Shown here in pieces: positions 37,409 to 46,862 of a stretch of 64,000 nt of DNA (positions are counted from its first letter, which is position 1; each line of letters opens with the position of its first letter). The notes beneath the pieces are model-generated. The model searched no databases. It was not told where the DNA came from and worked only from the letters and a program-made list of their open reading frames with translations. The stretch is from Acidisphaera sp035272265 (GTDB lineage Bacteria; Pseudomonadota; Alphaproteobacteria; Acetobacterales; Acetobacteraceae), in assembly GCA_035272265.1 (NCBI GenBank), contig DATEQV010000162.1, positions 1 through 64,000 of the forward strand. The letters run 5' to 3'. A program made the translations under genes and the position numbers.

Positions 37409-38824
37409 ATGGCTAACAAGGACGTCGGCAAAGTGATGGAGATGATGAAAGAGCACTCCGTCGAGTACGTGGACCTCCGTTTCACCGACCCGCGCGGGAA
37501 GTGGCAGCACACCGCACAGACCGCCTCGACGATCGATGAGGACGCGTTCCGCGACGGCATCTTCTTCGACGGCTCCTCGATCGCCGGCTGGAAGGCGATC
37601 AACGAGAGCGACATGATCCTGATGCCGGATCCCGAGACGGCGGTCATGGACCCGTTCGCGGCCAAGCCGAGCCTGGTCCTGATCTGCGACATCATGGAGC
37701 CGTCGACCGGTCAGGGCTATGTGCGCGACCCGCGCGGCACCGCCAAGCGCTGCGAGCAGTACGTCAAGTCCACCGGGATCGGCGACACCATCCTGGTCGG
37801 CGCCGAGGCCGAGTTTTTCATCTTCGACAGCGTCCGCTACGGCACCGGCGGCAACTACGCCATGTTCCAGTGCGACAGCATCGAAGGCCCCGGCTCGTCG
37901 ATGAAGGACTATCCCGAGGGCAACATGGGCCACCGCCCGGCGGTGAAGGGCGGCTACTTCCCCGTGCCGCCGGTCGACGGCGATTCCGATCTGCGTGCCG
38001 AGATGCTGTCGACGATGGGCGAGATGGGCCTGTTGATCGAGAAGCATCACCACGAGGTGGCGCAGTCCCAGCACGAGCTGGGCTTCCGCTTCGGTCCGCT
38101 GACCAAGCTCGCCGACCACATGCAGATCTACAAGTACTGCATCCACAACGTCGCGCACAGCTACGGCAAGACCGCGACGTTCATGCCCAAGCCGATCTAC
38201 GGCGACAACGGCTCGGGGATGCACACGCACCAGTCGATCTGGAAGGAAGGCAAGCCGCTGTTCGCGGGCAATGGCTATTCCGACCTGTCGGAGATGTGCA
38301 TTTATTACATCGGCGGCGTGATCAAGCACGCCAAGGCGCTGAACGCGTTCACCAATGCGTCGACCAACAGCTACAAGCGCCTGATTCCCGGCTTCGAGGC
38401 GCCGGTGCTGCTCGCCTACTCCGCGCGCAACCGCTCGGCGTCCTGCCGCATCCCGTACACGACCAGCCCGAAGGGCAAGCGCGTGGAGGTCCGCTTCCCG
38501 GACGCCACGGCCAACCCGTACCTCGCCTTCGCGGCGCTGGCGATGGCCGGCCTGGACGGGATCAAGAACAAGATCCACCCCGGGGACCCGATGGACAAGG
38601 ACCTCTACGACCTGCCTCCCGAGGAACTGAAGGGCATCCCGACGGTGTGCGGGAGCCTGCGCGAGGCGCTCGGCTGCCTCGAGGCCGACCACGAGTTCCT
38701 GCTCGCCGGCGACGTGTTCAGCCGCGACCAGATCGAGAGCTACATCGAACTGAAGTGGACAGAGATTTACCGCTTCGAGCACACCCCGCATCCCGTCGAG
38801 TTCGAGATGTACTACTCGGTCTGA
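37409..38824 (+). CDS. glnA: Glutamine synthetase type I
   Basis: The product is 471 residues; makes glutamine from glutamate, ammonia and ATP as a dodecamer. Motifs: [39 protein letters not shown], the ATP-site [20 protein letters not shown] [26 protein letters not shown] and the adenylylation region [10 protein letters not shown] with Tyr400, so control by GlnE is likely. GGAAGGG precedes the ATG. A hairpin terminator lies at 38891-38916. Confidence 0.98.
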   Translation: MANKDVGKVMEMMKEHSVEYVDLRFTDPRGKWQHTAQTASTIDEDAFRDGIFFDGSSIAGWKAINESDMILMPDPETAVMDPFAAKPSLVLICDIMEPSTGQGYVRDPRGTAKRCEQYVKSTGIGDTILVGAEAEFFIFDSVRYGTGGNYAMFQCDSIEGPGSSMKDYPEGNMGHRPAVKGGYFPVPPVDGDSDLRAEMLSTMGEMGLLIEKHHHEVAQSQHELGFRFGPLTKLADHMQIYKYCIHNVAHSYGKTATFMPKPIYGDNGSGMHTHQSIWKEGKPLFAGNGYSDLSEMCIYYIGGVIKHAKALNAFTNASTNSYKRLIPGFEAPVLLAYSARNRSASCRIPYTTSPKGKRVEVRFPDATANPYLAFAALAMAGLDGIKNKIHPGDPMDKDLYDLPPEELKGIPTVCGSLREALGCLEADHEFLLAGDVFSRDQIESYIELKWTEIYRFEHTPHPVEFEMYYSV

Positions 38825-38837
38825 CGGGCTGATCCGG

Positions 38838-38870
<33 letters not shown>

Positions 38871-38890
38871 GACAACGCGGTTGATCGAAC

Positions 38891-38916
38891 GGGCCGGGGG
38901 CGCAAGCCTCCGGCCC
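38891..38916 (+). terminator. glnA terminator hairpin
   Basis: Arms GGGCCGGGGGC (38891-38901) and GCCTCCGGCCC (38906-38916) with loop GCAA, one G-T pair, followed by GAATCGTTT. Placed 67 bases after the glnA stop. Confidence 0.7.
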
Positions 38917-38923
38917 GAATCGT

Positions 38924-38953
38924 TTGGCGCATCAGCGTCTTCGCCTTTATAGC
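38924..38953 (+). promoter_or_regulatory. ftsK promoter
   Basis: TTGGCG (38924-38929), an 18-base spacer and TATAGC (38948-38953), just after the glnA terminator and 43 bases before the ftsK start. Confidence 0.5.
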
Positions 38954-38995
38954 TGCATCTCCGCCTGAACGCCGGCCCGCCTTCCGGGGCGGCAT

Positions 38996-41434
38996 GTGGA
39001 GCCATTGCCGATGCCCGCCGCCGTGCGCCAAGCGACCGCGCCCCGCAGCTTCGTCTCGCCGGCATTGAAGGCGGCCGCAGGGCGGCATGCGGCCGAGTTG
39101 TCGGGGCTCGGGTTCGCGCTCGCCGGACTCGGGCTGATGCTGGCGCTGGCGACCTACGATCCGAAGGACCCGTCGCTCGACACCGCCTCGGCCGGGGCGA
39201 CGGCGAACATCGCCGGCCCGGTCGGCGCGCTGCTCGCCGACTCGCTGCTGCAAGGCTTCGGGTTGGCGGCGGGGTTGCCGGGTGTGGCGATGCTGGCCTG
39301 GGCGTGGCGGCTGGCGTCGCACCGGGGGCTCGGCAGCCTCGGCGTGCGGGCGTTCTCCGTGATCTTCGCAGTGCCGGTGCTCGCCGCCGCGTGCGCGCTC
39401 GGCGGGTCGGCGGTGCCGTGGCCGACCGGCGCCGGGCTGGGCGGGGCGATGGGCATGGTGCTCGCCCTGACGCTGCGCTCGGCGGGGCACGACATGCTCG
39501 GGCCGTTCGGCGATCTGGCCGCGGCGGCGCTGACCTGCCTGCTGGCGTTCGTTCTGACGCTGCTGGCACTCGGACTTTCCGGCGCGGAGTGGCGCGGCAT
39601 CGGCCGTGGCGTGGCCGGGCTGGCGCGGTGGTTCGTGATGGGCGGCCGCGGTGCGGCCGGCCTCGCGGCCGGGGTCGGGGCGCTGCTGCACGCCGCGCCG
39701 CGGCGGCGCACGCGCACGCAAGAGCCGGAGCCGGCCGAGGCGCCGCCCGCCGACACGCCGGTGCGCCGCGAGCCGCGCGCGATCATGCCGATCACGCGGA
39801 CCGCGCCGCCGCCCGACCAGGTGCCGGAAGCCACGACGCGGCTGCGCCAGAACGCGCCGGCCAAGCGTGGCGCGCCGAAGCAGGAGAGCCTGCCGCTGCC
39901 CGAGGTGGGATGGCGCTTCCCGTCGCTGTCGCTGCTGCACGCGCCGCCGGCGCGGGCGGCGCAAGGGCCGACGCGAGAGGCGCTGGAGGCGAACGCAAGG
40001 CTGCTGGAGACGGTGCTGGCGGACTACGGCGTGCAGGGCGCGATCGTCGAGATCCGCCCCGGCCCGGTGGTGACGCTGTACGAGCTGGAGCCGGCGCCGG
40101 GCATCCGCAGCGCGCGCGTGATCGGGCTGGCCGACGACATCGCGCGCAGCCTGTCGGTCACCGCCGTGCGCATCGCGACCGTGCCGGGCCGCAACGTGAT
40201 CGGCATCGAGCTGCCGAACGCCAAGCGCGAGACGGTCTATCTCGCCGAGCTGCTGTCCACCGAGGAGTGGCAGAAGCATGCCGGCAAGCTGACGCTCGCA
40301 CTCGGCAAGGACATCGGCGGCGCGCCGGTGCTGACCGACCTGTCGCGCATGCCGCACCTGATGATCGCGGGCACCACCGGCTCGGGCAAGTCGGTCGGCG
40401 TGAACGCGATGATCCTGTCGCTGCTGTGCCGGCTGTCGCCCGACCAGTGCCGGCTGATCCTGATCGACCCGAAGATGCTGGAGCTGTCGTCTTACGAGGG
40501 CATCCCGCATCTGATGGCGCCGGTGGTGACGGAGCCGGCCAAGGCCGTGACGGCTCTGAAATGGACCGTGCGCGAGATGGAGCGGCGCTACCGGGCGATG
40601 AGCCAGTTGGGCGTGCGCAACATCGGCGGCTACAACGACCGCGTGGCCGAGGCGCGCGCCAAGGGCGAGGTGGTGACGCGCCGCGTTCAGACCGGCTTCG
40701 ATCCGGACACCGGACGCCCGACCTTCGAGGAACAGCCGCTGGCGCTCGAGACGCTGCCGTTCATCGTGGTGGTGGTCGACGAGATGGCCGATCTGATGAT
40801 GGTCGCGGGCAAGGAGATCGAGGCGGCGGTGCAGCGGCTGGCGCAGATGGCGCGCGCGGCGGGCATTCACGTCATCATGGCGACGCAGCGGCCGTCGGTG
40901 GACGTCATCACCGGCACGATCAAGGCGAACTTCCCGACGCGCATCAGCTTCCAGGTGATCAGCAAGTTCGACAGCCGCACCATCCTCGGCGAGCAGGGTG
41001 CGGAGCAGCTGCTGGGTCAGGGCGACATGCTGTACATGGCCGGCGGCGGGCGGATCACGCGCGTGCACGGGCCGTTCGTCTCCGACCGCGAGGTCGAGGA
41101 CGTGGTGGCGTTCCTGCGCGAGCAGGGCGAGCCCGCCTATGTCGAGGACGTCACGGAGCCGGCGGACGAGGAGGGCAACGGCGGCACCGGTCCGCTGCCG
41201 GGGATCGCCGGCGCGTCGGACGGCGAGAAGGGTCTGTTCGATGAGGCCGTGGCGGTGGTGGCGCGGGAGGGCAAGGCGAGCACCAGCTTTCTGCAGCGCC
41301 ATCTGGCGATCGGCTACAACCGCGCGGCCAAGCTGATCGAGCAGATGGAAAAGGAAGGCATCGTCGGCCCCGCCAACCATGTCGGCCGCCGCGAGGTGCT
41401 GGTGCGGCGGACGCGGGACGACGACGAGGAGTGA
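38996..41434 (+). CDS. ftsK: DNA translocase FtsK
   Basis: The product is 812 residues from GTG 38996 (ATG 39011 also in frame). The N-terminal membrane region (about residues 35-210) is followed by a short linker, then the motor: Walker A AGTTGSGKSVGVNAMILSL, Walker B FIVVVVDEMADLMMVAGKE, and ATQRPSVDVITGTIKANFP. The C-terminal gamma domain (LQRHLAIGYNRAAKLIEQME) reads KOPS sites and activates XerCD. It pumps DNA at the septum. Convergent with the next gene. Confidence 0.95.
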   Translation: MEPLPMPAAVRQATAPRSFVSPALKAAAGRHAAELSGLGFALAGLGLMLALATYDPKDPSLDTASAGATANIAGPVGALLADSLLQGFGLAAGLPGVAMLAWAWRLASHRGLGSLGVRAFSVIFAVPVLAAACALGGSAVPWPTGAGLGGAMGMVLALTLRSAGHDMLGPFGDLAAAALTCLLAFVLTLLALGLSGAEWRGIGRGVAGLARWFVMGGRGAAGLAAGVGALLHAAPRRRTRTQEPEPAEAPPADTPVRREPRAIMPITRTAPPPDQVPEATTRLRQNAPAKRGAPKQESLPLPEVGWRFPSLSLLHAPPARAAQGPTREALEANARLLETVLADYGVQGAIVEIRPGPVVTLYELEPAPGIRSARVIGLADDIARSLSVTAVRIATVPGRNVIGIELPNAKRETVYLAELLSTEEWQKHAGKLTLALGKDIGGAPVLTDLSRMPHLMIAGTTGSGKSVGVNAMILSLLCRLSPDQCRLILIDPKMLELSSYEGIPHLMAPVVTEPAKAVTALKWTVREMERRYRAMSQLGVRNIGGYNDRVAEARAKGEVVTRRVQTGFDPDTGRPTFEEQPLALETLPFIVVVVDEMADLMMVAGKEIEAAVQRLAQMARAAGIHVIMATQRPSVDVITGTIKANFPTRISFQVISKFDSRTILGEQGAEQLLGQGDMLYMAGGGRITRVHGPFVSDREVEDVVAFLREQGEPAYVEDVTEPADEEGNGGTGPLPGIAGASDGEKGLFDEAVAVVAREGKASTSFLQRHLAIGYNRAAKLIEQMEKEGIVGPANHVGRREVLVRRTRDDDEE

Positions 41435-41459
41435 GACCGGGACGCGCGGATCGACGGTC

Positions 41460-44201
41460 CTACGGCGTGGGCGCGGCCGGAGCGCCGAGGCGTGCGAGTT
41501 CCGCCCGCGCGCCTTCGTATTCGACGAAGTGGTGCGGGCAGCTACTGCCGGCGAGCTGGAACAGGCGGATCGCGTCGTCGCGGCGTTGCTGCGTCAACGC
41601 CATTTCCGCGCTGTAGAAATTGGCCTCGCAGACCTGTTCGCTTTGTGTCTTCGGGTCGGGATCTTTCGCCGCCGAAAACAGGTCGGCCTGCGTCAGGTCG
41701 CCGTTGACGAAGCGAAGCAGCGCGGCCTGCCAGGCCGCCGCATCGGCCGGCGGGCCGGTCGGCGCGTCCAGGCTCGACTCGCCGGCGCGACGCTCCGCAA
41801 TGACGCGCCAGATCGCCGGGTAGAGGTATTTCGGGTTCAGTTCGCTCGCCTGCCTGAAGTCGGCCTGCGCCTTGTCCATCGACAAGCTGTAGAAGAACGC
41901 GCGGCCGCGACCGAACGCGCTGGCGAGGTTCTTCGGATCGAGCGCGAGCCTGGCGCCGTAATCCGCGATCGCCCGGTCGAAGTCGCGCGTGGCCATATAG
42001 GCCTCGGCACGATCATACACGACGGTATCTTTCGGATCGATCCGTAGCGCCTCGGTGTAGTCGGCGATCGCGCGGTCGAACGCCTCGGTCGCGTACAACG
42101 CGCGGCCGCGGTAGGCGTAGGCGGGCTCGTATGTCGGGTCCACTTGCAGGGCGTGGGTGTAGTCGGCGATGGCACTGTCGAACTCGCCTTTCGCCGCGAA
42201 TGCCCGGCCGCGGAAGTCCCAGGCGTACGGCGGCTTGCCGTTGGGATCGAGCGTGATCGCAATCGATTCCTCGGCGATGGTGCGATCCGGGTCGCCCTTG
42301 AAGAAGTAGGCGATGCCTCGGTTGACATGCGGGTATGGATACGTGGGGTTGAGCATGAGCGCCTCGCTGCAGTCGGCGAGCTCGCGGTCGAGGTCGCCCT
42401 TCCGGCCATAGGCGAGGCCGCGATTGTTGTAGGCGATGCTACGGTCGCCCGGAGTCGCGCTGGCATTCGAGATGATGCGCGTGCAGGCCGCGATCAGCCG
42501 ATCCAGATCGGACGAATCGTTGCACGCGATCATGTCGGCCCCCACAGGAACCCACGTGCGCGACGGGGGCGTGCTCGACGGCGGCGAGCTCGACGGCGAC
42601 GAGCTCGTGCCTTCCGGGAGATACTCTTGAATCACCGTGCCGTCCATTTCGTAGACGATCCGTCCGTCATGCCCAAAGGGATGGTCCTCGGCCCTGACCT
42701 CGACCACGACGTTGCCTCGCGGCGACGGATCCATGTTGGCCCGCTCGCTCGTGATCCTGTCGATGTTCGGCAACTGCAGGCGCGCCAGCGTTCGTGATCG
42801 CAACGCCGCAAGCCGCTCGGCGGTGAGCGGCTTGAGGTCGGCGGTGGTGAAATGCGGGTTTCCCGTAAACCAGGGAGTGGGGCCGCTCATGAACCCGCCG
42901 GGCATGCCGAAGCGCTCGAAACCGTGGTCGTTCAAAATGACCGAGGTGACCGCGTCGGTCTTCCGCGGGTCCTGCGCCGTGATCAGGATCTTGTCCTTGT
43001 CAGCCGCGATCGACAGGAACTGCGCGCCCGGGCCGAACTCGCGATCGATGCGGGCGAGCGCATCCACCAGCGTCTGCGGATCGCGCCAGTCGGAGGGCCT
43101 ATGGCGGCTTTCCGGCAGCATCACCTGTTGCACCGCGCCGGCGGCGTCGATGACGACCGAGCCATGGTCGTTCCCGTCCGCGATCTCGACCGTCCAGGCG
43201 ATCGCCGGCGCACGGACCCCAAGTGCTGGCTTGGCCACCTTGACCTCGGTGATCTTGCCGTACTGCATCGCCAGGCTTTGCCGCGCGGTCTCTTCGACCT
43301 TCGGCAAGGCGGTCCAGTCCACGTCATCGACGGCGAACGGGTCGTTTGCGGCCCCGACAAAGGGCGTCTCGATGATCGGAGCCCCGACCAGCGCGCGTGC
43401 CAGACCGCTGGCATTCCAGGAATAGATGGTCTTGAAGCTCCCTCCCCCGATCGGAGAGGTCTTGTCCTGAATGTTGGTCGTGATGCGAATGTCGCTGCGG
43501 CCGACAACGACCTCGATCAGCTTCTGCCCCGGGCCGACGACGTCGCGAACCGCCCGCATCGCCGCGATCAACTGGTCCGGCGCCGCCGTCATGTCCAGCG
43601 TTCTGGCGTAGTTCGTGCCGGAGAGGTCGGCGCCCATGATCGTCCCGTCGCCGCCGGCGATGACGCTCGCGTTCTCGCGCCCGCTGCTGACATGGACCGT
43701 CCAGTGCACCGAGCCGCTCGTCGCCGACAGAATGTTGACCGACCGGGCGATCTCCATGCCGGTCACCTGTCCCGCATCCTCGAGATGCGCGCGAGCGATC
43801 GCAGCCGCAGCGAGCTTCGTCGCCGCGGCGAAGTCGATGTCGTCGAGATCGAACAGGTTCGATTCAAGATCAGGATTGATGAGGTCGAGGGGGACCGGCA
43901 GCGGGCCGGAGACGCTCTCGTGCGTGAAGGAGTGCCCGAACGCCACGACGCGCCAGCGGCTGAACCGCCACTCGTTGACGTGACGGCGGTCCTGCGGGTC
44001 CTGGGCCTGCAGCACGACCTCGTCCGGCGTGATCTCGATCTTCAGCACACGCAGGTTGCCGCCGCCGATTTTGTCGCGGATGGCGGCGACGGCATGCGCG
44101 ACGGCGCCGTACTCGTCGAACAGGGTGGCGGCGGCGGAACCGCCTCCGGCGAGCAGCACCAGAAGCGCGAGCAACGGCAGCAGTCGCGACGGCGCACGCA
44201 T
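41460..44201 (-). CDS. Secreted protein with a triple N-terminal repeat and C-terminal TPRs
   Basis: The product is 913 residues from ATG 44201. Signal peptide APSRLLPLLALLVLLAGGGSA. Three diverged units of about 160 residues follow, each with a helix, a beta strand and a D-x-V-x-I/L-x-A/T-Q-D-P-like motif: DEVVLQAQDPQDRRHVNEW, RSDIRITTNIQDKTSP, KDKILITAQDPRKTDAV. A Ser/Pro linker (SSSPSSSPPSSTPPSRT) joins them to seven or more TPRs (AYNNRGLAYGRKGDLDRELA, AYAYRGRALYATEAFDRAIA). Function unknown; the layout suggests a periplasmic assembly or binding platform. Confidence 0.7.
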   Translation of the reverse strand: MRAPSRLLPLLALLVLLAGGGSAAATLFDEYGAVAHAVAAIRDKIGGGNLRVLKIEITPDEVVLQAQDPQDRRHVNEWRFSRWRVVAFGHSFTHESVSGPLPVPLDLINPDLESNLFDLDDIDFAAATKLAAAAIARAHLEDAGQVTGMEIARSVNILSATSGSVHWTVHVSSGRENASVIAGGDGTIMGADLSGTNYARTLDMTAAPDQLIAAMRAVRDVVGPGQKLIEVVVGRSDIRITTNIQDKTSPIGGGSFKTIYSWNASGLARALVGAPIIETPFVGAANDPFAVDDVDWTALPKVEETARQSLAMQYGKITEVKVAKPALGVRAPAIAWTVEIADGNDHGSVVIDAAGAVQQVMLPESRHRPSDWRDPQTLVDALARIDREFGPGAQFLSIAADKDKILITAQDPRKTDAVTSVILNDHGFERFGMPGGFMSGPTPWFTGNPHFTTADLKPLTAERLAALRSRTLARLQLPNIDRITSERANMDPSPRGNVVVEVRAEDHPFGHDGRIVYEMDGTVIQEYLPEGTSSSPSSSPPSSTPPSRTWVPVGADMIACNDSSDLDRLIAACTRIISNASATPGDRSIAYNNRGLAYGRKGDLDRELADCSEALMLNPTYPYPHVNRGIAYFFKGDPDRTIAEESIAITLDPNGKPPYAWDFRGRAFAAKGEFDSAIADYTHALQVDPTYEPAYAYRGRALYATEAFDRAIADYTEALRIDPKDTVVYDRAEAYMATRDFDRAIADYGARLALDPKNLASAFGRGRAFFYSLSMDKAQADFRQASELNPKYLYPAIWRVIAERRAGESSLDAPTGPPADAAAWQAALLRFVNGDLTQADLFSAAKDPDPKTQSEQVCEANFYSAEMALTQQRRDDAIRLFQLAGSSCPHHFVEYEGARAELARLGAPAAPTP

Positions 44202-44333
44202 GGCCGGCCTCCGGATCAGACGTTCGAGGGGAAGACTACCCGTTCGGACCACCTATTCTGGGTCTGGTCGGGTTCGGCGGGCAATCGGACGGCAGCCTGC
44301 GCGACCTCGGTCCGGAGCCGCCTTAGGCCCCGT

Positions 44334-45440
44334 TCAGGCTGGCTGGTCGCCGAGGCAGATACCCAGGCCGCGCGCAACCCGCACCAGCGAATCGTCCGCT
44401 TCGACCGGATGCGAGCCCTTGGCGATGACGTCGGCGATCAGCACGTCGGTCACGCCGCGCTGCGACCATGCGACCATCCGGCCCGACTGGCCGGCGTTGA
44501 GAAGGTCCACCGCGCGCACGCCGAACGCCGCCGCGGTCAGACGATCCCAGGCGCTCGGCTGTCCGCCGCGCTGCACGTGGCCCAGCACCGTGACGCGGGT
44601 CTCCGCCTGGCACAACTCGCCGATCTGCACCCCGATGACCTGACCCACGCCGCCCAGACGCACCTGGCCGTCCTGCATGACGTGCGTACGCACCGTGCCG
44701 CCCTTCGGACGTGCCGCCTCGGACACCACGACGAGGCCGAAATTGTGTCCGGGCTTGCGCACCTTCTTGAGATGGTCGGCGACGACGTCGATGTCGTACG
44801 GGATCTCCGGAATCAGGATCACGTCCGCGCCGCCGGCGATGCCGGCCGCGAGCGCGATGTGCCCCGCCCCGCGGCCCATCACCTCGAGGACCATGATCCG
44901 GTCGTGGCTCGCCGCAGTCGGCTGCAGGCGATCCAGCGCTTCGGTCACGACCTCGACGGCGGTGTCGAAACCGACCGAGGTTTCGGTCATCGGGACATCG
45001 TTGTCGATCGTCTTCGGCACGCAGATCAGCGGGATACCACCCAGTTCCGACAGCCGGAGCAGAATAGGCAGGCTGCCGTCGCCGCCGATGCCGATCAGCC
45101 CGTCGCAGCCGGTCTTGCGGAAGTTCTCGATGATCTCCCCGGAACGGTCGTTCACGCTGCCGTCCGGCATCACGTAGGCGAACGGATCGCCCTTGTTTGT
45201 GGTGCCAAGGATCGTGCCGCCCTGCCGCATCATCACGGTGTCGGTGTCTTCGGGGCGCAGCGGAACCGTTGTCGGTTCGTCGCCGAGCAGGCCGTGCGTG
45301 CCGTAGACGAGGCCCGTGACCTGCCAGCCGAGTTGTGCCGCGCGCAACACCACCGCGCGGATGATCGCGTTCAGGCCAGCGCAATCACCGCCGCTGGTCA
45401 GAAGCGCGATCCGTCTGGTCCGTCCGGGCGCCGTGGTCAT
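44334..45440 (-). CDS. pfkA: 6-phosphofructokinase, mixed-type active site
   Basis: The product is 368 residues; converts fructose 6-phosphate to the 1,6-bisphosphate. ALLTSGGDCAGLNAIIRAVV, GIGGDGSLPILLRL, PKTIDNDVPMTETSVGFDTA, MGRGAGHIALAAGIAGGAD and LGHVQRGGQPSAWDR are all clear. The GGDGS loop with Gly is the ATP-using form (PPi enzymes have GGDD), whereas Lys in PKTIDND is typical of PPi-using and group III enzymes. Donor is probably ATP but not certain. Confidence 0.88.
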   Translation of the reverse strand: MTTAPGRTRRIALLTSGGDCAGLNAIIRAVVLRAAQLGWQVTGLVYGTHGLLGDEPTTVPLRPEDTDTVMMRQGGTILGTTNKGDPFAYVMPDGSVNDRSGEIIENFRKTGCDGLIGIGGDGSLPILLRLSELGGIPLICVPKTIDNDVPMTETSVGFDTAVEVVTEALDRLQPTAASHDRIMVLEVMGRGAGHIALAAGIAGGADVILIPEIPYDIDVVADHLKKVRKPGHNFGLVVVSEAARPKGGTVRTHVMQDGQVRLGGVGQVIGVQIGELCQAETRVTVLGHVQRGGQPSAWDRLTAAAFGVRAVDLLNAGQSGRMVAWSQRGVTDVLIADVIAKGSHPVEADDSLVRVARGLGICLGDQPA

Positions 45441-45609
45441 CGCGTGGATCCATCAAGGAGGCGCCGTCAGACTGGCATGGAACGAGACGGGGGCGAAGGT
45501 GCGCGACCTGCATGGTGACCCCGCCGCGGGCCTGATCGGCTCGAATGCGGCAATTTACGTCCTGTCGATATGCGCGGAATGAAACCCCGCGCGGTTTTGC
45601 GGCGGCGCC

Positions 45610-46101
45610 TTACCTCCGGGACGCGCGTGCTTCCCCACCCTCGGGCGCGGCGTTCGGGCAGCGGATGAGCGGATACGGGAAGTCGTTGCAGCCCTGGAAG
45701 ATGATCTCGTGGTTGCTGCTGCGCACGACGTGGAGCACGTCGGGATTTTCGCAGCCGAATCCGGTCGGGCTCTGGGTGTTCAGGCCGAGCAGATCCGACC
45801 CGGCGGGTGGCGGCGGGACGCTGGTGAAGCGGAATTCGACGCCGGTGGCGGACGCGCGCGCGGTCTCCACGATGCGCTGCACGTAGGTCTGGCTGGTCAG
45901 CGTGGCGCGCAGCACCACGTCCTTGGTGAAGATCATGACAGGCTGCGCGAGGCACGCGGCCGGCGCGATGCGCCCCTCGACCGGGAAGAATCCGCCGGTC
46001 CAGGAGCCGAACAGCCATGCATGGGGCGGCAGGGCCTGGGCGGCGGCCGACAGGGGCGCCGCGAACAGCGTGGCGATGACGACCCGGCGCAGACGGCGCA
46101 T
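45610..46101 (-). CDS. Secreted protein of unknown function
   Basis: The product is 163 residues from ATG 46101. Signal peptide RRVVIATLFAAPLSAAAQA. The mature part starts PPHAWLFGSWTGGFFPVEG, with paired cysteines (APAACLAQ, GFGCENPD, FQGCNDFPYPLIRCP) likely forming disulphides and a C-terminal low-complexity tail. The WLFGSWTGGFFP opening recalls small lipocalin-like periplasmic proteins, a loose impression only. Faces dedA across 155 bases holding three short direct repeats. Confidence 0.6.
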   Translation of the reverse strand: MRRLRRVVIATLFAAPLSAAAQALPPHAWLFGSWTGGFFPVEGRIAPAACLAQPVMIFTKDVVLRATLTSQTYVQRIVETARASATGVEFRFTSVPPPPAGSDLLGLNTQSPTGFGCENPDVLHVVRSSNHEIIFQGCNDFPYPLIRCPNAAPEGGEARASRR

Positions 46102-46179
46102 GCGGCACTTCTCCGTTGTGACCGACGGACCATAGACCGGGCTGCCCCCATGGGGGAGAGCGAGTGGGGGGGTGCGCCC

Positions 46180-46235
46180 GATTGCGCGAAGCGGCACCCG
46201 AGTTGCGCGAGACGGCCCGAGTTGCGCGAAACGTC
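46180..46235. repeat. Three short tandem repeats upstream of a DedA gene
   Basis: The word G-A-[T/G]-TTGCGCGA starts at 46180, 46200 and 46219, with trailing AGCGGC / GACGGC / AACGTC similar. Period 19-20 bp, about two helical turns. Sits 22 bases before the DedA ATG in a divergent spacer, so it could be an operator array. Confidence 0.55.
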
Positions 46236-46256
46236 AATAGCGTGCAACAGGCCCGC

Positions 46257-46835
46257 ATGCTGAAGCGACTTTACGAGCACACGATCTGGCTTGCCGCCAG
46301 TCCGCGCGCCCCCTTCTGGCTCGCCGTCGTGGCGTTCGCCGAGAGCAGCGTCTTTCCGATCCCGCCCGACCCTCTGCTGCTGCTGATGGGCCTGGCGCGC
46401 CCGGCCCGGGTCTGGCGGTTCGCCCTGATCGCCACGGTGGCCAGCGTGGCCGGCGGGATGCTCGGCTATGGCATCGGCTACGCGCTGTTCGACCGGCTGG
46501 CGCGCCCGCTGCTCGATTTCTACGGCTATGGCGCGAAGTTCGACGCCTTCGCCCAGGCCTATCAGGCCTGGGGCGTGTGGGTGATCCTGATCAAGGGCCT
46601 CACGCCGATCCCGTACAAGCTGGTGACCATCGCGTCGGGCGCGATGCACTTCGATTTCCTGACGTTCGTGCTGGCGAGCGCCGCCACGCGGGGCGCGCGG
46701 TTCTTCCTGGTGGCGGCCCTCGTGCGCTGGTTCGGCGAGGCGGCGCGGGACTTCATCGAGCGACGGCTGATGCTGGTCACCACCGCGACCGCGGTCGGGC
46801 TGGTCGGCGGGTTCGTGGTGCTGCGGTTCCTGTAG
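46257..46835 (+). CDS. DedA/SNARE-associated family membrane protein
   Basis: The product is 192 residues from ATG 46257. Several membrane spans; family features VVAFAESSVFPIPPDPLLLL, GGMLGYGIGYALF and the inner loop WGVWVILIKGLTPIPYKLVT. DedA-type proteins move undecaprenyl phosphate or phospholipids across membranes. The YqaA-like subgroup (FPIPPDPLL and PIPYK) is likely. Substrate not established for this subgroup. Confidence 0.85.
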   Translation: MLKRLYEHTIWLAASPRAPFWLAVVAFAESSVFPIPPDPLLLLMGLARPARVWRFALIATVASVAGGMLGYGIGYALFDRLARPLLDFYGYGAKFDAFAQAYQAWGVWVILIKGLTPIPYKLVTIASGAMHFDFLTFVLASAATRGARFFLVAALVRWFGEAARDFIERRLMLVTTATAVGLVGGFVVLRFL

Positions 46836-46862
46836 GGGCCGGCGCGAGATCAGTCTGACGCG

